Below, piece by piece: positions 6,372 to 8,102 of a DNA stretch of 8,102 nt (within the stretch, counting starts at the first letter, position 1; each line of letters opens with the position of its first letter). This DNA comes from an uncultured Rhodospirillales bacterium (lineage in GTDB: Bacteria; Pseudomonadota; Alphaproteobacteria; Acetobacterales; Acetobacteraceae). The notes under the pieces are model-generated. The model was not told the origin of the DNA. It saw nothing but the letters and a program-made list of their open reading frames with translations, and searched no databases. The DNA lies in contig CAIYPH010000723.1 of the NCBI GenBank assembly GCA_903928045.1, forward strand, positions 1 to 8,102. The letters are read 5' to 3'. The translations under genes were made by a program, and so were the position numbers.

Positions 6372-6400
6372 TTGACTCTTTTCGCACTCGCGTCGATCCT
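6372..6400 (+). promoter_or_regulatory. Possible promoter of the fibre-like gene (upstream candidate)
   Basis: TTGACT (6372-6377) matches five of six -35 bases. GATCCT (6395-6400), 17 bases on, is a weak -10 with three of six. Transcription from about 6407 would place the hairpin at 6416-6434 and the AGGAGG at 6437 in the 5' leader. Confidence 0.3.
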
Positions 6401-6415
6401 GGTGGCATGGAACGA

Positions 6416-6434
6416 CTGCGCCGATCAGGCGCAG
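6416..6434 (+). promoter_or_regulatory. Perfect GC hairpin just before an AGGAGG ribosome-binding site
   Basis: CTGCGCC (6416-6422) pairs completely with GGCGCAG (6428-6434) around loop GATCA. A perfect SD, AGGAGG, begins three bases later (6437-6442). The arrangement resembles a structured mRNA leader; its effect on translation is unknown. Confidence 0.4.
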
Positions 6435-6452
6435 GCAGGAGGAATGCATCGG

Positions 6453-6530
6453 ATGGTCTCCCCCCCCCCTCGCATAATCGCCAATAACACGATCCGTTGC
6501 GCTGCATCGGGGGCACTCACATGGCGATAA
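6453..6530 (+). CDS. Possible 25-codon leader ORF with a C10 tract, overlapping the start of the fibre-like gene
   Basis: A perfect AGGAGG (6437-6442) precedes two in-frame ATGs, at 6444 (spacing 1) and 6453 (spacing 10). From 6453 the ORF encodes 25 residues and ends at TAA 6528-6530, seven bases beyond the ATG of the fibre-like gene at 6521, so a ribosome ending here could re-initiate there. The ORF contains ten consecutive C (6460-6469). With nine C the frame would stop at TAA 6475-6477, and with eleven at TAA 6485-6487, both well before the fibre start. The peptide resembles nothing I know. The reading frame and overlap are seen directly; translation and a regulatory role are inference, and the ORF may be coincidental. 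Confidence 0.25.
   Translation: MVSPPPRIIANNTIRCAASGALTWR
6460..6469 (+). repeat. Homopolymer of ten C, potential slippage tract
   Basis: A run of ten C sits 52 bases before the fibre-like start codon, within the putative leader ORF and four bases ahead of CATAAT. Poly-C tracts upstream of surface genes are known slippage switches in other bacteria, for example the Bordetella fim promoters. Confidence 0.6.
6473..6478 (+). promoter_or_regulatory. -10-like element CATAAT close to the C10 tract
   Basis: CATAAT matches five of six -10 bases and would start RNA about 36 bases before the ATG at 6521. No good -35 exists 16-19 bases upstream, and the C10 tract would fill most of the spacer. It would need an activator if used at all. 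Confidence 0.25.
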
Positions 6531-7978
6531 CTCCTTTCTACGAGCAGGTTTGGGTAGAAAACACGCTGGATGCAACCCCGGCCCTGCAAGTCGGCAGCTC
6601 AACTCACAGCGGCGATAGCACTATTTACGGAACATTGAGCGTAACAAATGTCGCTGCGAGCGGCGCAGTTGGAGCCGGATTGCTGGTCGTTAGCGGAAAT
6701 TCGACATTTCTTGGAAACGTATCCATTAGCAGCCCGGGGGTTTTGACCACCGGTGCCCGGGCCAGCTTCGCAGGCGGCTTCACCGCTGCTTCAGGCACGA
6801 TAACCGGCACCGGCACGATAGGGACTCTCAGTGTCTCGAACGGCACCACGCTCGGATCACTCTCGGTGTCCGGAACATCGGCTCTGTCCGGGGCGGTGAC
6901 GTTCTCCTCGGCGACGCCGGCCTCGTTCCTGAACGGGTTGACGACGACCAATGTGACGGCCTCCGGCACGTCCTCGGCCTTCCCGGCGCTTGCGATCAAT
7001 GGCAACCCGTCGATAGCTGTTCAGAAGTTTGTCGATCTCCAGAACCAAACCGGATTTGTGACGGAATTCATCCACGGCACCACGACAAAGGTCGGGAAAG
7101 TGGGGGCTGGGACAATCGACGGTACCGAGTATCTCGGAGCCTATGTTCTTAAGAGCAATGTTGGCTCGACCGCCACGTTGAACTCCGCCAACAAGGTTGC
7201 GCTTTATGCGGAAACGCAGGTCGCCGAACTCGGCGCGCCGGGGACGCACACATCCGGAAGCGGCCCGGCCTGGAGCCTGAACAGTTTGTTGTTCATTGAC
7301 TCTACCGTCGGGACCTTGACCACTGGTACCACAATACCCGGGACCTGGGCGGCCACCGGCTACGAGCTGGACATCAACAATCAGAGCAGCCTCGCATTTG
7401 GATCATCAACGGTAGCGGGCACTGTCGTCGGACTGAACATCTCTGCCGGTGGATTGAATAGTGTTACTGCCGCAATGACCGTCAATGGTGTTGATACGAT
7501 CGATGCGACATCAAACCTGTTTCAAACAGGTATCTCCTTCCAGGCCGGGTCGGTCAACGCGTCGAGCATCACCGACTACACCAACGCCTCTTTTGGCCAC
7601 TATATCGGGGGAAGCAAGTACTCGGGAATCGACCTTCAAGGACTCGCCGTCAAGGCAGGCGGTTCATCCCTTCGCATTGGAACCTACGCGACGGCGACGG
7701 CCTGGGCGGCATCGACCTCTTATTTGGCAGGAGACCGCCGAGCGAACAATGCCAACATCTACGTCGTTACCGCCGCCGGCACCTCCGCAGCGTCCGGGGG
7801 CCCAACCAACACCGGAACGGCAATCGTCGACGGAACGGTGACCTGGGCCTACAAGACGCCCGTCAGCGTTGCGAGAGTTAACGCCTATGACCCGTGGCAG
7901 GCCACAGACGTTCAAGTGCTCGCCTTCAGCAACCCCGGCACATCCTCTACGACGGGAATTCTGGCGCTTGGTTCGTAG
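6521..7978 (+). CDS. Phage tail-fibre-like or surface appendage protein (orphan)
   Basis: A 485-residue Gly/Ser/Thr/Ala-rich protein with almost no cysteine. Residues 35-150 are built of short irregular repeats such as TLSVTNVAASG, GTLSVSNGTTLGSLSVSG and LTTTNVTASG, the style of beta-helical or trimeric fibre shafts. Residues 155-380 form a less repetitive region with LYAETQV, GPAWSLNSLLFID and GYELDINN. Residues 395-446 (W395, Y401, GD 404-405, Y414, DGTVTW 437-442) match a small module common in tail proteins, resembling carbohydrate-binding CBM5/12-type folds. There is no signal peptide. The start is taken at ATG 6521, 7 bases after GGGGG, over an in-frame TTG at 6497. GC content is visibly lower than on the left: bases 7021-7080 hold 29 G/C of 60, against 43 of 60 at 4921-4980. 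No capsid, tail or lysis gene is visible beside it, so a prophage remnant, a moron-like gene or an adhesin are all possible. The class is likely; the precise role is unknown. Confidence 0.7.
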   Translation: MAITPFYEQVWVENTLDATPALQVGSSTHSGDSTIYGTLSVTNVAASGAVGAGLLVVSGNSTFLGNVSISSPGVLTTGARASFAGGFTAASGTITGTGTIGTLSVSNGTTLGSLSVSGTSALSGAVTFSSATPASFLNGLTTTNVTASGTSSAFPALAINGNPSIAVQKFVDLQNQTGFVTEFIHGTTTKVGKVGAGTIDGTEYLGAYVLKSNVGSTATLNSANKVALYAETQVAELGAPGTHTSGSGPAWSLNSLLFIDSTVGTLTTGTTIPGTWAATGYELDINNQSSLAFGSSTVAGTVVGLNISAGGLNSVTAAMTVNGVDTIDATSNLFQTGISFQAGSVNASSITDYTNASFGHYIGGSKYSGIDLQGLAVKAGGSSLRIGTYATATAWAASTSYLAGDRRANNANIYVVTAAGTSAASGGPTNTGTAIVDGTVTWAYKTPVSVARVNAYDPWQATDVQVLAFSNPGTSSTTGILALGS

Positions 7979-8050
7979 AGGTGGCTCGGGAAATTCGGAC
8001 AGAGCGATAGGTGGATTTCCTGCCTGACAGCGGCAATGTTGCCGCGGATC

Positions 8051-8055
8051 AGGAG
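8051..8055 (+). promoter_or_regulatory. Ribosome-binding site of the partial transposase ORF
   Basis: AGGAG lies 5 bases before the ATG at 8061 and supports a real gene start in only 42 visible coding bases. Confidence 0.6.
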
Positions 8056-8060
8056 CGAAC

Positions 8061-8102
8061 ATGACGAAGCGAACACGACGGACGCATAGCCCGGGCTTCA
8101 AG
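8061..8102 (+). CDS. IS3-family transposase OrfA, N-terminal fragment (cut by window end)
   Basis: Only 14 residues are visible, MTKRTRRTHSPGFK. This is the characteristic opening of a group of IS3-family OrfA proteins, the small helix-turn-helix subunit that reads into OrfB through programmed frameshifting to make the DDE transposase. In those proteins the sequence continues as a KAKVALAA-like helix, which falls outside the window. A good SD precedes the start. Recognition rests on a short motif plus the flanking terminal-repeat-like sequence. Whether the element is intact cannot be seen. Confidence 0.65.
   Translation, partial: MTKRTRRTHSPGFK

Larger units (their letters stand above)
7982..8102 (+). 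mobile_element. Left end of a probable IS3-family insertion sequence (continues beyond window)
   Basis: The start of an IS3-type orfA at 8061 implies that the left terminal repeat lies between the fibre-gene stop (7978) and 8061. IS3 ends usually begin TG, and TGGCTCGGGAAATTCGGACA from 7982 fits that style. The exact boundary is uncertain by a few bases because the right end is not visible. A 16-base palindrome GCGGCAATGTTGCCGC (8030-8045) lies in the leader. The insertion sits within about three bases of the fibre-like stop codon. Confidence 0.6.

Noticed and set aside
6344..6509. Inverted repeat CGATGCAGC (6344-6352) and GCTGCATCG (6501-6509) as possible ends of a small mobile element
   Set aside because: Nine-base arms alone, with no flanking target duplication and no coding content between them typical of such elements; likely chance.
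6497..6520. TTG 6497 as start of the fibre-like gene
   Set aside because: It adds eight residues without a better ribosome-binding site. ATG 6521 with GGGGG at proper distance is more plausible, though the SD is only moderate.
6327..6530. Possible 67-codon gene starting at ATG 6327 with a hydrophobic stretch (LTLFALASILVA)
   Set aside because: No ribosome-binding site before 6327, and its 3' half is the leader ORF already described. The hydrophobic run is short, so I do not call it a gene.
1..8102. CRISPR arrays, tRNA or rRNA genes, toxin-antitoxin pairs, retron-like elements
   Set aside because: I looked for regularly spaced repeats, cloverleaf-like segments and paired small ORFs and saw none that hold up.

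Overview
The window looks like chromosomal DNA from a GC-rich alphaproteobacterium. My best guess is an Acetobacteraceae or other Rhodospirillales relative. The basis is strong G/C preference at codon third positions, the gene types, and an A/T-rich hairpin after the 5225 stop that resembles intergenic repeats I associate with Acetobacteraceae. This placement is inference only; no rRNA or universal marker gene is present.

Region 1 (1-2786, + strand): the C-terminal part of a peptide/nickel-type ABC permease (DppC/OppC-like), then 22 bp later a crotonase-superfamily protein, then a 73 bp gap and a complete 14-helix DHA2-type MFS exporter. Region 2 (2783-3532, - strand): an alpha/beta hydrolase whose stop codon overlaps the exporter's stop codon tail-to-tail. 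Region 3 (3648-5225, + strand): a family-5 periplasmic solute-binding protein with a clear signal peptide, divergent from the hydrolase and followed by a terminator-like hairpin. It and the permease at the left edge belong to the same transporter class, but whether they work together cannot be decided here. Region 4 (5334-6318, + strand): a GNAT acetyltransferase, apparently frameshifted near its 3' end, and a DUF1330 protein.

Region 5 (about 6320-8102) differs in character. Base composition falls, and a 485-residue Gly/Ser/Thr-rich protein resembling a phage tail fibre or other surface appendage appears with no other phage gene beside it. It is followed within a few bases by the left end of what looks like an IS3-family insertion sequence, whose orfA start is cut by the window edge. 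The 200 bp leader of the fibre-like gene is the most unusual stretch: a possible promoter, a perfect 7-bp GC hairpin, a perfect AGGAGG ribosome-binding site, a short leader ORF containing a run of ten C, and a -10-like CATAAT. The leader ORF overlaps the start of the fibre gene only at the tract length present here, so slippage in the tract could in principle switch expression. This is a hypothesis built from sequence alone.

I see no CRISPR array, tRNA, rRNA or recognisable defence operon. The left part is ordinary accessory metabolism and transport.
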